From the NCBI RefSeq assembly GCF_008124765.1, contig NZ_VNHS01000010.1, forward strand, positions 1 through 64,000: 64,000 nt of DNA. Direction: 5' to 3'. The notes beneath the pieces were generated by a model that worked only from the letters and a program-made list of their open reading frames with translations, was not told the DNA's origin and searched no databases. The number at the start of each line of letters is the position of its first letter. Positions within the stretch are counted from its first letter, which is position 1. A program made the translations under genes and the position numbers. This document shows positions 24,435 through 33,992 of this stretch, piece by piece. The stretch is from Paenibacillus methanolicus. Its GTDB lineage: Bacteria; Bacillota; Bacilli; Paenibacillales; Paenibacillaceae.

Positions 24435-25139
24435 CTATTCTCCTCCTTTGGATGGTTCAACGCTTTCCTCGTTCTTCGCGCTGCCTTCGGTTAACGGGCT
24501 TTTCTTTATATCGGCGATTCGCCAGGCATCTCCCTCCTTCACAAGGTCTACTACCCGCTGCTGCTTATAAGACTTGCCGAGCGACAGCTTGCGTGCGGCA
24601 AGGTATTGCGGCTCGCATGCGACGAATTCGAACTCGTCCTCCACCTTCGCCTGCGCTCGGCGGTAATCGGCTGCGAACGTAATGTCGTACCAAGCCAGAT
24701 TCCGCTGCTTGATTTCGATTTGCTGCTGCTCATACAGCTGCTTCAACTCATTCTGATAGCGCTTACCAAGCTGGCTGCGGAAAGTCTCCGTATAATAAGC
24801 AAGCTCCTCCTCCGGCCGAATCGTTTTATAGCTGCGGTTATTAATGGCATTCGCATGCAGAATAAGCAACTTCCGTACCGCAATGACGTCCGGATGTTCG
24901 TCCGCCACGCTCTCTGCTTGATTTCCCTCCGCATCCAGCACATGCCATAATGTCTGAGCTGCGCGTTCCGCTTGTCTGCGCGCTTCGCCTTCTGTGCTGC
25001 CAGCCGCTTCGGATTCACTGTTGGCCGAAGAACATCCTGCGAACATGGCGCCGATTGCACCCAGCAATAAAGCAATAAGCAGGAAGGTAATCATTAGCCA
25101 CAGCCGGCCGCGCACAGCGCCTCTCGCACCTCGTTTCAT
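24435..25139 (-). CDS. Lipoprotein of unknown function preceding the GH16 gene
   Basis: A 234-residue protein starting at 25139, 8 bases after AAAGGAGG. A signal segment (LWLMITFLLIALLLGAIGAM) ends in the lipobox FAGC (Cys36), so it should be lipid-anchored outside the membrane. The mature part is charged and mostly helical, followed by an NTF2-like or SnoaL-like C-terminal region (FEFVACEPQYLAAR...RVVDLVKEGDAWRIADIKKS). No enzymatic motif is seen. The stop is 4 bases from the GH16 start. Confidence 0.7.
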   Translation of the reverse strand: MKRGARGAVRGRLWLMITFLLIALLLGAIGAMFAGCSSANSESEAAGSTEGEARRQAERAAQTLWHVLDAEGNQAESVADEHPDVIAVRKLLILHANAINNRSYKTIRPEEELAYYTETFRSQLGKRYQNELKQLYEQQQIEIKQRNLAWYDITFAADYRRAQAKVEDEFEFVACEPQYLAARKLSLGKSYKQQRVVDLVKEGDAWRIADIKKSPLTEGSAKNEESVEPSKGGE

Positions 25140-25273
25140 TCCTGCCGCCTCCTTTCGCTCTTTGGGTTACACCGTCATTATAGAAGCTATTCCGCGACAC
25201 CCCCATATGAGATTTTTTCGATTCCTATGGGGATTTGCGTGGTATCCTTTCCCAAGCCTCCGACCAAAAGAAA

Positions 25274-25294
25274 AACGAGCCATAACGGCTCGTT
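25274..25294 (-). terminator. Rho-independent terminator after the 25319 kinase
   Basis: AACGAGCC and GGCTCGTT pair around a 5-base loop and are followed on the minus strand by TTTTTCTTTT, 25 bases past the kinase stop. Confidence 0.85.
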
Positions 25295-25318
25295 GCTTAT
25301 AGTTCCAACACATCCTGG

Positions 25319-27052
25319 TTACACGATTTTCGCATTCGCAGCACCGGACGCCTCCCTCGCAAGCGAGGTTGAACGCGGGAATGCCAGCGTCACCGTCGTT
25401 CCCTCGCGCAGGACGCTCGCGATCCGCAGCCCATACGACTCCCCGCAATAGAAGCGTATCCGCTCGTGCACGTTGCGAAGCCCGTATCCCCCCGCCGACT
25501 CCCGTTCCAACAAGGATACGCAAACCGATGATTCCATCCCCGCGCCATTGTCCTGCACAGTCAGAACGACGGCATCCACGGCAAGTTCTGCCCGAATGAT
25601 CAGCAATCCGCCCGCTTCTTCCCGCTCGTCCAAGCCATGAATGATGGCGTTCTCCACGATCGGCTGCAGGACGAAATGGACGATTTCGCAGCCTAGCGCC
25701 TGCTCGTCGATGTCGAATACAACCTCCAGCCCTTCGCTGTGCATCATGCGCTGGATTTCAATATAGGCTTGGATGTTGGCCAGTTCTTCCGCAACGGTCG
25801 TCACCGCCTTCCCTTGGTTCAGGCTGGTGCGGTAAAATTTCGAGAGCATATTGGCAGCCCGGCTGATTTCCGGCGCTTCAAGCCGCACCGCTTTCCAGTT
25901 GATGAGCGACAGCGTGTTATACAGAAAATGCGGATTGATTTGCGCCTGCAGCGCGGCAAGCTCCGCTTCCTTCTCTTGCGTGCGGGCTTCGTCCACCTCT
26001 TGAATCAAGATACGGATGCGCCGCACCATCTTATCGAAGCTGGCTGTCAGCTCCCCGATTTCATCGCTTGACGCCGTTCGGAACGGTACTTGAAAGTCCC
26101 CGTTCTCGACGGAGACGATGCTGCGCTTAAGCGCGTGAATCGGCTTGACGAGCGTACGCGTGAATAGCCAGATGAGCGCGAGCAGCACGATTCCCGATAG
26201 CAGCAGCACGGACACCGTCGCCCCCAGAATATCGGTCGAGCTGACCTGCACGCGGTTCTTCGGCGCGACGTAATAAACCGTCCATGCGGTGTTCGGAATC
26301 TGAACCCCCGTAGACACATACATGCTGCCGTCAACGCGGATGGATTGCTGCCGTTGCTCCCCGATCTGCGCTGAGAGGGATTCGTTAACGCCTCCGTTGT
26401 ATATGAGACTCCCGGAGCTATCCTTGATCAGATACCGTCCTTCGCCGACGGAATCCCCCGCAAGCTTGGCAAACAATAGATCATGGTCGAGACGCACCCG
26501 GAGCACGCCCGCGAAAGTGGTATTGTCGCTCCTCTGGATCGCATGCGACGCATAGAGGACGCCGCTCTCGTCAACCCGCCATAGCGTCTGGTTGCCGGCC
26601 TTTGCCTCCCTGTACCAGTCTGTCTGCCTCACTTCGTTGCTCGGATAAATAAAGTTGCCGATCTGCCGCCCTACATAGTCCGAATAGAAGAACACTTCCT
26701 TAAGCTCCCGGTGAATGTTGATGTAATACCAAATCGTCGGCTCGATATTCTCGTTCAGCTCCCGGGTATAGTTGAGCATGTTGCCAAGCTCCCGCCCGGC
26801 GACCTTCTTCACGACCGGATGGTACACCATGAAATCGATAAAGCCGCGCACCTTCTCCAGTTCCTGATCGACGTTGGCCGCAGCCTGACGAACCGTTTCG
26901 TTCATCCCCAGCAGCGCCTGCTTCTCCAGGTAGCCTTCCGCCGCGCGGTAAGCGAACACGCCAAGCGAAGCAACCGGAAGAACGCCAATAATCAAATAAG
27001 TCACGATAAGCTTGTGCATTAACTTTCGGTTGCGAAAGAATGAGAGCAGCAT
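25319..27052 (-). CDS. Membrane sensor histidine kinase (YesM-like)
   Basis: A 577-residue kinase. The chosen start ATG (27052) lies just after the regulator stop; a GTG at 27058 would overlap it. Features: TM1 (LIVTYLIIGVLPVASLGVFAY), an extracellular Cache-like domain to about 270, TM2 (VSVLLLSGIVLLALIWLFT), HAMP, then INPHFLYNTLSLINW with the phospho-acceptor histidine, IVENAIIHGLDE, VQDNGAGM and GYGLRNVHERIRFYCG. It pairs with the 27055 regulator. The two sit between the GH16 pair and the GH89/ABC operon and probably control one or both. Confidence 0.9.
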   Translation of the reverse strand: MLLSFFRNRKLMHKLIVTYLIIGVLPVASLGVFAYRAAEGYLEKQALLGMNETVRQAAANVDQELEKVRGFIDFMVYHPVVKKVAGRELGNMLNYTRELNENIEPTIWYYINIHRELKEVFFYSDYVGRQIGNFIYPSNEVRQTDWYREAKAGNQTLWRVDESGVLYASHAIQRSDNTTFAGVLRVRLDHDLLFAKLAGDSVGEGRYLIKDSSGSLIYNGGVNESLSAQIGEQRQQSIRVDGSMYVSTGVQIPNTAWTVYYVAPKNRVQVSSTDILGATVSVLLLSGIVLLALIWLFTRTLVKPIHALKRSIVSVENGDFQVPFRTASSDEIGELTASFDKMVRRIRILIQEVDEARTQEKEAELAALQAQINPHFLYNTLSLINWKAVRLEAPEISRAANMLSKFYRTSLNQGKAVTTVAEELANIQAYIEIQRMMHSEGLEVVFDIDEQALGCEIVHFVLQPIVENAIIHGLDEREEAGGLLIIRAELAVDAVVLTVQDNGAGMESSVCVSLLERESAGGYGLRNVHERIRFYCGESYGLRIASVLREGTTVTLAFPRSTSLAREASGAANAKIV

Positions 27053-27054
27053 AT

Positions 27055-27849
27055 TCACGACGTGCGCACCCGCTCCCGGTATTGAGCAGGCGTAAGGCCG
27101 TAGTGGCTTTTGAACATCACACCGAAGTAGGAGATATCCGAGAACCCGACCATTCTGCACACATCGACGATTTTATAATTGTTCTGATCGAGCAGCTCCC
27201 GCGCCTTCTCCATTCGAAGCTGGTTAATATATTTCACGATGCTCTGGCCGGTTGTCCGTTTGAATATATGACTGAGATAGCTTCCGGAGAGGTGCACATG
27301 GCGCGCCAACTGCTCCAAGCTCAGGTCCCGGTCAAACTGCTGCTCAATCAGACGAATAACCTCGTGCACCGCCCGTTTGCGGTGAGCCTCCTCCACGCCT
27401 GACGGTACGGCGTCCTCTCCGGCGGGAGCGGCGTACCGCTTGACCGGCTGCGCAACCGGCTGAAGGAGGGACTGTTGCTGCTCATAATCCGCCGCCAATA
27501 CTCGCATAACATCCAGAAATTCCTCCGGCTCGATCGGCTTGAGCAAATAATGCTTCACCTGCAGCGTAATCGCCCGGCGGGCGTATTCGAATTCGCCATG
27601 CCCGCTCAGAATGACAATACGCAGATCCGGCTTCAGGCAGCGAGCCTCCTGAGCAAGCTGCAAACCGTCCATGAACGGCATCCGGATATCCGTAAGCAGG
27701 ACGTCGAACGGCTCCTCCTGAAGAATGGCAAGCGCCCGCCTGCCATTCTTCGCTTCCTTGATCTCCATGGGCAGCCGGTGTTTCTCAATCAAATACCGGA
27801 TGCCGTCCCGTTCGTTCTGATCGTCATCCGCTACAAGCATGCGAAGCAT
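27055..27849 (-). CDS. Short AraC-type response regulator (YesN-like)
   Basis: A 264-residue regulator; the start at 27849 follows GGGGGG. The receiver domain has VADDD, LLTDIRMPFMDG (phospho-acceptor about Asp54) and YLLKPI. A short linker leads to two helix-turn-helix units (LEQLARHVHLSGSYLSHIFK and VCRMVGFSDISYFGVMFKSH). It is half the length of the regulators at 16755 and 54120 because it lacks their middle domain. Confidence 0.9.
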   Translation of the reverse strand: MLRMLVADDDQNERDGIRYLIEKHRLPMEIKEAKNGRRALAILQEEPFDVLLTDIRMPFMDGLQLAQEARCLKPDLRIVILSGHGEFEYARRAITLQVKHYLLKPIEPEEFLDVMRVLAADYEQQQSLLQPVAQPVKRYAAPAGEDAVPSGVEEAHRKRAVHEVIRLIEQQFDRDLSLEQLARHVHLSGSYLSHIFKRTTGQSIVKYINQLRMEKARELLDQNNYKIVDVCRMVGFSDISYFGVMFKSHYGLTPAQYRERVRTS

Positions 27850-27907
27850 ATATCCGCCCCCCTTTTAGACTTTATTCTACCAAATCCGACATTCGCCAGA
27901 TAGCGAA

Positions 27908-27942
27908 AAACAGTGTTCCGGCTTTAGCGCCGAACACTGTTA
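27908..27942 (-). terminator. Terminator after the GH89 gene
   Basis: AACAGTGTTC and GAACACTGTT form the core of a GC-rich hairpin followed by TTTTTCGC on the minus strand, 44 bases past the GH89 stop. Confidence 0.8.
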
Positions 27943-27985
27943 TTCAAAAGCGGTTTTGACGGCAGCGAGGTAGGTGGGCACCGAT

Positions 27986-30106
27986 TCAGACGCGGCAAAG
28001 ATGGAGTATCCGTTCTGCCGCCTCGTACACGCAGCCTGCCGGATCGTCAGCAAATACGTCAGTCCCGAGCGCCCATTCCGATTCCCAGGCGAACCAATCG
28101 ATCGCCGCCGGCTCGCAGCCGTTCTCAAGCGCATTCCGGAGACTGGCGAAGTATAGCTCCCATCGCGGCCGATAGAACCGCTCAAGTAACCCTGACCACT
28201 CGCGGTGCGCATAGTCATGCAACACCTCCGCGGATGCTCGCGGTCCCCATACCGTCACCAAAGTCCGCGCGTTCCATTCCAATTGCTGCCGCTCCGATTC
28301 CGTCCCGCCAAGGCTTCGGGCTTCCTTCAGCCAGCGGCCCAGCAGGAATTCCGGGCGCGTCCGCAGCAGTTCCTCCTGCGCGTCCAGCAACGTTAAGAAC
28401 CGTTTGACCCCCAGCTCGAAGAAAGCTTGCTCTCTCCGCTCATACGCCTCCATAATCTCGGCGTATACCGTACGCGAATAATCGGCTGCGGCCTGCCGGG
28501 CAACATCGGCGAGATCGTAGCGGTACCCTTCCGAAGCATCGCAAGCCACCCGGGATGCGAGCAGCAATTGGCAAGCCTCCCGAACCTTCGACGTCTCGTA
28601 ATGCGGACGCGATGGCCCCCATGTAGACACGTTGGCAATAGCTGGCGCGGGTCTTGCGCACAGCAGCGATTCGGCAGCACCCTGCTGGACGGTCTGCGCA
28701 TCGTAGACGCTCGCCGCGAGCAGTCGCCAAGCTTGAATGGCTTCATCCGGCGCGTTGCCGTAGCGACGGTGAATATATCCCTGCAGCCATTCGCCAATAT
28801 CCGGCGCTTCGGTCCGCCACATCATGTCCGTCATCAGGTCGTACATGACCGGATTCGTGCCGATCCCCTCCATCGCCAGGCCGAGCCCTGACATGGCGCC
28901 GCTCGACGGATCGCCCAAGGCTTCAAGCGGGGCGTGCGCAATTGTCTGCAGATTGCCGAATAAACCGTTCTTGCCGCCGTAATTCTGGATCATGCACCAC
29001 ACCCACGGCACGCCCTGAAACGCACTCTCGCTTTTCCACGCCGGCTTGGATTCGCACCATAGATCGAGCACGAGCGCATGTTCCGGGTGTACCGCATGCA
29101 ACAGTTCGCGCTTCGGATTGCCTTCCCATGCCTGGAACACCCACACCGCCGCCGGGTTGCGATGGCGCATATGCCGCTCGACTCCCTTCGCGTATCGGGG
29201 AAGATCGACGCCCACGGCGCTTCCCCCTTCATGGAAAGGGTCCATGCTGTAATAGCGAATGCCCGGTCCTGCGAGACGTTCCTGCTCCTCGTAGAAGATC
29301 GCGGCGACCGTGCCGAAGGCAGGCCATTCCGGCAGCAGCAGCGATGGCCGGCGGAACCCGCACCATAACCCTTGGTCCAGCGGCAAGTCCCCTTCCGGCG
29401 CGAACCGTTCGCCGAAGTCGGCCGGCACCATGCCGCAGTAGCCGGGAACGACCGGCGCGATGCCGAGCTCGCGCATCCGGTCATGAATCCGTTTTGCAAG
29501 CTCCGCGCGATCCTCGAACCAACCATCGGTCGGCGGCCCTCCCCAACTGGTCAAATTTTGCATCCACTGCCAGGCGAAAAAGGCCGGACCGCATATCTCA
29601 GCCGCCGCTTCCGCCATGGTATACCCGATTCGAACGAGCGTATTCCGCCATACCGTCTCCTGTCCGACCAGACTGAGCATCAGATTGATCCCGTTCAGGG
29701 CTATCCAGTCGAGTTCCCGCTCCCATCGCTCCCATGACCAGAACGCCATGGAATAGGAGTACGTGCAGTAATTCAAGTGATAGCGGTAACGATACGGAGA
29801 ACGCTGGCGGATCGGACGAGCCGGCAGCGGCAGCGGATTCCGCAATTCGATTCGGCTTCCGCACCAGGACAGGTGCACGCCGCCTTCATGCTTCAGGTAC
29901 CAATGAAAACCTGCCGCCAGGGCGGATACCGAGCTGCCGTTAATTTCGATCCCGCCCGCCTCCGAAGCCTTGACCTCAAACCGTTCGCCGTCCATGTTAT
30001 CCGTCATGAGGTTTAGCTTGAAGCTCGTAGCAAGCTCACCTCCGATTGTGCGGGCAATTAGCGCTTGGACGGCTTGAACCGCGCCGCGTTCATCTTCCAT
30101 TCCCAT
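27986..30106 (-). CDS. Alpha-N-acetylglucosaminidase, GH89 (NAGLU family)
   Basis: About 706 residues without a signal peptide, so probably cytosolic. The start at 30106 follows a GGGGGG run; an ATG at 30124 overlapping the permease stop is the alternative. The protein matches the NAGLU family over its length: an N-terminal small domain, then SPYRYRYHLNYCTYSYSMAF, WERELDWIALNGINLML and PGYCGMVPADF. MDPFHEGG carries a likely catalytic acid, followed by WVFQAWEGNP, VWCMIQNYGGKNGLFGN and GLAMEGIGTNPVMYDLM, with a helical C-terminal domain. The family removes terminal alpha-linked GlcNAc, as found in heparan or gastric-mucin glycans. It is the last gene of an ABC importer operon, so it probably hydrolyses imported oligosaccharides. 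Confidence 0.9.
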   Translation of the reverse strand: MGMEDERGAVQAVQALIARTIGGELATSFKLNLMTDNMDGERFEVKASEAGGIEINGSSVSALAAGFHWYLKHEGGVHLSWCGSRIELRNPLPLPARPIRQRSPYRYRYHLNYCTYSYSMAFWSWERWERELDWIALNGINLMLSLVGQETVWRNTLVRIGYTMAEAAAEICGPAFFAWQWMQNLTSWGGPPTDGWFEDRAELAKRIHDRMRELGIAPVVPGYCGMVPADFGERFAPEGDLPLDQGLWCGFRRPSLLLPEWPAFGTVAAIFYEEQERLAGPGIRYYSMDPFHEGGSAVGVDLPRYAKGVERHMRHRNPAAVWVFQAWEGNPKRELLHAVHPEHALVLDLWCESKPAWKSESAFQGVPWVWCMIQNYGGKNGLFGNLQTIAHAPLEALGDPSSGAMSGLGLAMEGIGTNPVMYDLMTDMMWRTEAPDIGEWLQGYIHRRYGNAPDEAIQAWRLLAASVYDAQTVQQGAAESLLCARPAPAIANVSTWGPSRPHYETSKVREACQLLLASRVACDASEGYRYDLADVARQAAADYSRTVYAEIMEAYERREQAFFELGVKRFLTLLDAQEELLRTRPEFLLGRWLKEARSLGGTESERQQLEWNARTLVTVWGPRASAEVLHDYAHREWSGLLERFYRPRWELYFASLRNALENGCEPAAIDWFAWESEWALGTDVFADDPAGCVYEAAERILHLCRV

Positions 30107-30120
30107 TCTGTCCCCCCCGC

Positions 30121-30975
30121 TCATCCTTTCAACGCTCCCGCCGCGACGCCTTTGATCATATATTTCTGCATGAACAGATAGAACGCCATAAGCGGCGCGA
30201 CGCCGAGCATCAGCATCGGGAACAGGCTCGTCCAGTCGACCGAGAATTGGCCGATATTGCGAAATACTTCAAGCAGAATTACGTTATGTTCTCTGGATTG
30301 CAGGAACAGCAGCGGATTCATGAAGTCGTTCCACACATTCAAGGTCGACACGATCGCGACCGTCGCGATGACCGGCTTCAGCAGCGGGAACGCGATCAGC
30401 CAGAACGTCTTCGGCACCGAGCAGCCGTCCATGAATGCCGACTCCTCCAGCTCCAGCGGCACCGATGATTGAATGAAGCTATGGAACAGGAATATCGCAA
30501 TGGTACAGCCGCTGCCGATATTGACGAAGATAACGGCCAACAGCGAGTCCATCAAGCCAAGCGCATTGATCAGCTTGTATAGGCTGACGAGTCCCATTTG
30601 GAATGGAACCATTAATCCCGCAAGGAACAAGTAGAAGATAGCCCGATGCAGCGTGTGCGAGCGCCGCGCCAGTCCGTACGCCGCCATCGCGGAGAAGACG
30701 ACGATACCGATCACGGAGGCAATCGTGACGATGGCGGTATTCGCCAGCACGCGCGGATAGACCATCGCTTCCCAGGCTGCGGCGTAATTGCCGAAATCCA
30801 GACCTGCAGGCAGCGACAGCGGATGGAGAGCGGCTTCTTCCGGTGATTTGAACGTCGTCACGATCAAGTAATAGACTGGAACGAACACGACAGCCGCCAG
30901 CAGAATGAGGATCGCTTCCAGTATCCATGGGTAGCGGCGCAGCCGTCGTTTGGCAGAATAGGGCCGTGTTGTCAT
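30121..30975 (-). CDS. ABC sugar permease (MalG/UgpE-like)
   Basis: A 284-residue inner-membrane permease with six predicted helices. It carries the EAA loop (LEESAFMDGCSVPKTFWLIAFPLLKP), the contact with the ATPase. Its ATG (30975) overlaps the upstream permease stop as ATGA. The C terminus ends KYMIKGVAAGALKG, as usual for this family. No ATPase gene lies in this operon, so a shared MsmX/UgpC-type ATPase elsewhere is expected. Confidence 0.9.
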   Translation of the reverse strand: MTTRPYSAKRRLRRYPWILEAILILLAAVVFVPVYYLIVTTFKSPEEAALHPLSLPAGLDFGNYAAAWEAMVYPRVLANTAIVTIASVIGIVVFSAMAAYGLARRSHTLHRAIFYLFLAGLMVPFQMGLVSLYKLINALGLMDSLLAVIFVNIGSGCTIAIFLFHSFIQSSVPLELEESAFMDGCSVPKTFWLIAFPLLKPVIATVAIVSTLNVWNDFMNPLLFLQSREHNVILLEVFRNIGQFSVDWTSLFPMLMLGVAPLMAFYLFMQKYMIKGVAAGALKG

Positions 30976-31862
30976 CGTATTTTCTCCCCCCACTTGCTCA
31001 GATAACGCATCATAATCAGCGTAATTGCCATGACGATGCCGAAGAACACGACGCCGAACGCCGCTCCCCGATTGTAGAAGCCTTCATTAAATGATGTTTT
31101 AATATAAGCGGTCATGATCGTCTGCGTGGCATTGCCCGGGCCGCCGTCGGTCAAGGCGAGAATGATATCGAACACCTTCAGCCCGCCGATCATCGCCGTA
31201 ACCGCCACGACATTGACCGACGGTTGCATGAGCGGCAGCGTGACGCGCCAGAACTGCTTCCAGCCGCTCGCGCCGTCAATATCGGCCGCCTCGTAGAGAT
31301 CCTTCGGGATGCTCTGCAGATTCGCGAGGAAAATGACCATCGCCCAACCGGTCCATTGCCACAATTGCGTAAACACAATCGAATACAGTGCGATGTCTTT
31401 ATCGCCAAGGAAGTTGATCTTGCCAAGCCCCAGTGCCTCAAGCCCCTGATTGATTAGCCCGTAATCGGAAGTGGACATCAGATAGCCCCAGAGAAACCCG
31501 ACGATCAATGGACTAAAGACCGCGGGCATGAAAAAGACGGAGCGTAGCAGATTCCGCGTCGCGAGCTTACGATCGAGGAAGACCGCGAGCACAAGTCCAA
31601 GCGACGTCTGGAACACCGTCATAAGCACCGCGTAGAGAATCGAATTTTTCAGGCCGGTGCGCAGCAGGTCGCTGCCGAACAGATGCTTGTAATTGTCGAG
31701 ACCGACGAACGACAGGTTCGTTATTTTGCGGACCGTATAATCCGTCACGCTGTAGTAAAACATCGACAGGAACGGGTACACGGAGAATAGCACATAGAAC
31801 AGAAGCGCGGGTGCGATGAACAAGCTATAGTTTAGCTCGCGTTTCCACGTTCTTTGATTCAT
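30972..31862 (-). CDS. ABC sugar permease (MalF/UgpA-like)
   Basis: A 296-residue permease. The start at 31862 (MNQRTWKREL) follows AAGG. Six helices are visible, from NYSLFIAPALLFYVLFSVYP to AFGVVFFGIVMAITLIMM. The EAA loop is LYEAADIDGASGWKQFWRVTLPLMQP. It works with the 30121 permease as the transmembrane pair and is translationally coupled to it. Confidence 0.9.
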   Translation of the reverse strand: MNQRTWKRELNYSLFIAPALLFYVLFSVYPFLSMFYYSVTDYTVRKITNLSFVGLDNYKHLFGSDLLRTGLKNSILYAVLMTVFQTSLGLVLAVFLDRKLATRNLLRSVFFMPAVFSPLIVGFLWGYLMSTSDYGLINQGLEALGLGKINFLGDKDIALYSIVFTQLWQWTGWAMVIFLANLQSIPKDLYEAADIDGASGWKQFWRVTLPLMQPSVNVVAVTAMIGGLKVFDIILALTDGGPGNATQTIMTAYIKTSFNEGFYNRGAAFGVVFFGIVMAITLIMMRYLSKWGEKIR

Positions 31863-31982
31863 CACGGCCTTACCGACCTTTCTTGGCAAAATAGACGGCA
31901 GCCGCCGGTTAAGCGCTGCCGTATGGTTCGTGCTATGAATAATTCTCGTCGAATACAAGTTACTAACCGCTTACCCTAATAG

Positions 31983-33275
31983 CTAGGAGCCCAAGTCGCT
32001 CAACTCGGCCCGTTTCTCGTCCGTGCCTTTCAGCGCGTCGCCGACTGAGCTGCTGCCGCCCAGCACCTCCTGCAGCCGTTTCCCGTACTCCTCGATCAGC
32101 GATTGCGCATTGTCGCCCCAGTTGTTCCATGGCGCATACACGTTGCCCGCTTTGAACGTTTCCTTCACGCCCTCGTATTCTGCAGGCATCTCGAACTCCA
32201 CGCCTTTCAGGTAACTGCTGCCGCCCTTGTTGTCGTTCCAGAACGCCTGCTGGCCTTCCGGCGTCGAAATCAGATCGAGCACCTTCATGACGGCTTCCGG
32301 ATGCGCGGATTTGCTGTTCGCCGCGAAGCCGACGCCAGGGCCGCCGATCAGCCAGCCTGGGCCTGGCTGCGAGCCGTAGAACGGGAACATGTTGACTTTG
32401 ATGTTCGGGTTCTTCTTCTTGATCGCTTCCATCGCCCATGGGCCGGATTCCCACATCGCCGCTTTGCCCGTGGCGAATTCGTCCAGTGCCTGATCGTAGT
32501 CGATCCCGAGCATTTCCTCGTTCAGATAGCCGTCCTGAATAAGCGCCGACCACTGCTCGACCGCCGGGACCCAGCTGTCCGCCAGCTTCTTCGCCCCTTG
32601 GCCGAACTGTACGTCGAAGTCCTTGTTCTCCGGCTTCGCAAGGAATTCGTTCATCACGTAGCCCATGGACGACTTCATCATCGGCTCCCACGATTTGGCG
32701 CCCATCGCCTGAGGCTTTATCCCTTTGTCCTTCAGCGCCTTATGCAGGGCCAATTCCTCCGCGAATGTAGACGGCGGCTTCAGTCCGTATTGATCGAAAA
32801 TATCGACATTGTAGAAAATGCCCTCGAACCAACTGATGCCTGGAATCGCATACAATTTGCCGTCTGCGGAATACACGTTTTTGCCTGCGTCGTTGTAGCG
32901 GTCCGCGAGCGCGGAGATATCCTGAAGGTAACCGAGCTTCGCGTATTTGGTGCTTGCCGACGGACTGACCGACACAATATCCGGTCCCGAACCGGCCGCT
33001 AGCTGAGTCGCGATAATGTTGTCGTATTGCTTGTTATCGATAAATTGGTATTCTACTTCAATATCCGGCAGTTTTTTCGCGATAAGGGCAAGCAGCGTCT
33101 TCACGCTGTCTTCTTTGTTCCAATAGGCGAGGCGTACCTTCACCTTCTCGGCCGTTTCCTTCTCGCTGCCTTCACCGCCATTTGGCAAGTTGCTTCCGTT
33201 ATTCCCGCTGCAGCCTGCCAGCGCCATGGATATGGCCATCAGCACGACAAAGAGCGTAATCGAAGCTTTCCTCAA
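31983..33275 (-). CDS. Sugar-binding lipoprotein of the GH89 operon
   Basis: A 430-residue family 1 binding protein. It starts at TTG 33275 after GGGAGG. The lipobox LAGC (cysteine at residue 22) gives a lipid anchor. The mature part shows typical blocks: LAAGSGPDIVSVSPSASTKYAKLGYL, ISWFEGIFYNVDIFDQYGLKPP, ATGKAAMWESGPWAM and KSAHPEAVMKVLDLI. It heads the operon of two permeases and GH89, so its ligand probably contains alpha-GlcNAc. A 10-bp palindrome GAACCGGTTC lies at 33313-33322, near its promoter. Confidence 0.9.
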   Translation of the reverse strand: MRKASITLFVVLMAISMALAGCSGNNGSNLPNGGEGSEKETAEKVKVRLAYWNKEDSVKTLLALIAKKLPDIEVEYQFIDNKQYDNIIATQLAAGSGPDIVSVSPSASTKYAKLGYLQDISALADRYNDAGKNVYSADGKLYAIPGISWFEGIFYNVDIFDQYGLKPPSTFAEELALHKALKDKGIKPQAMGAKSWEPMMKSSMGYVMNEFLAKPENKDFDVQFGQGAKKLADSWVPAVEQWSALIQDGYLNEEMLGIDYDQALDEFATGKAAMWESGPWAMEAIKKKNPNIKVNMFPFYGSQPGPGWLIGGPGVGFAANSKSAHPEAVMKVLDLISTPEGQQAFWNDNKGGSSYLKGVEFEMPAEYEGVKETFKAGNVYAPWNNWGDNAQSLIEEYGKRLQEVLGGSSSVGDALKGTDEKRAELSDLGS

Positions 33276-33423
33276 CTCTATGACCTCCCGCTATCTACTG
33301 TTGTCCTCTTGCGAACCGGTTCTAATTTGATTATAGGCGACGACTGGGAACGCGGAAATCTAATATATTTCGGATCATTATGAGAAAACAGCTGTAATGA
33401 AGAATGAGCGCCAGCTTCTCTAA

Positions 33424-33525
33424 CATTGTGAACAAAACCCGATAATTCCGAAACAAAAATAAACCGACTTCCATCACATGACAGAAATCGGCTTACACTT
33501 CATTTTTATTACTTTCTTGTAAAGG
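33424..33525 (-). pseudogene. Third remnant of the zeta-like kinase module: toxin tail, terminator and flank
   Basis: The segment reads, on the minus strand, LQESNKNEV-stop (compare LQERNNK at the end of the intact kinase), then the same ACCGACTT... hairpin, then the flank ending in TTGTTCACAATGT that precedes sigK fragments elsewhere. The kinase tail is fused directly to the decayed 3' side of sigK fragment C. Only about 100 bases of the module survive. Confidence 0.6.
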
Positions 33526-33526
33526 G

Positions 33527-33932
33527 CGAACGATACGACCACGACTTCTTTCTCCCGGTCATCGAGTCTTGTAGATCTTGCTCTTCTCTATTTTAAGTTG
33601 AACTTAAAAGTTTTCGCAGAAAACTTACTTCGGAAGCATATGCTTAGCCACATCGCCTTGTTCCGAACCGAGGATGTCGATGAGCGTGATTTCGTTCCCC
33701 TCTTTGTCCGTCCCGATCGGGTCGTGCAGCGAAACGTCTTTCTTCGTCTTTTTCAACGAACGTAAGTACATTAAGATTTCGTTCTCGATACAACGAGCCG
33801 CGAAGGTCGCAAGCTTCTTCCCTTTGCCCTGCTGGAAGCTCTCGATCGCTTTGATCAGGCCGATGGTTCCGATGGAGATCAGCCCCTCCAGATCTTCCCC
33901 GGTGTTATCGAATTTTTTGACGTTGTGAACAC
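33527..33932 (-). pseudogene. sigK fragment C
   Basis: The minus strand runs from [20 protein letters not shown] through [20 protein letters not shown] to DDREKEVVV, where it is cut. It has the 42-base replacement segment with in-frame stops. Its 5' edge is the shared breakpoint (GTGTTCACAACGTCAAAAA). The region-4 helix-turn-helix is missing. Confidence 0.85.
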
Positions 33933-33958
33933 GACCTGATGTATTTTCGGAACAAAAT

Positions 33959-33992
33959 AAACCGATCTCCGCCTCGAGACGGAAATCGGTTT
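33959..33992 (-). terminator. Terminator of the zeta-like kinase module
   Basis: AAACCGATCTCC and GGAAATCGGTTT form a near-perfect stem that overlaps the kinase stop codon. The same hairpin, with sequence drift, follows the two other module copies (33461-33494 and 37488-37523). Confidence 0.7.

Noticed and set aside
31963-32691. A 242-codon minus-strand frame inside the binding-protein gene
   Set aside because: It overlaps the well-supported binding-protein gene on the same strand in another frame and has no ribosome binding site or recognisable domain.
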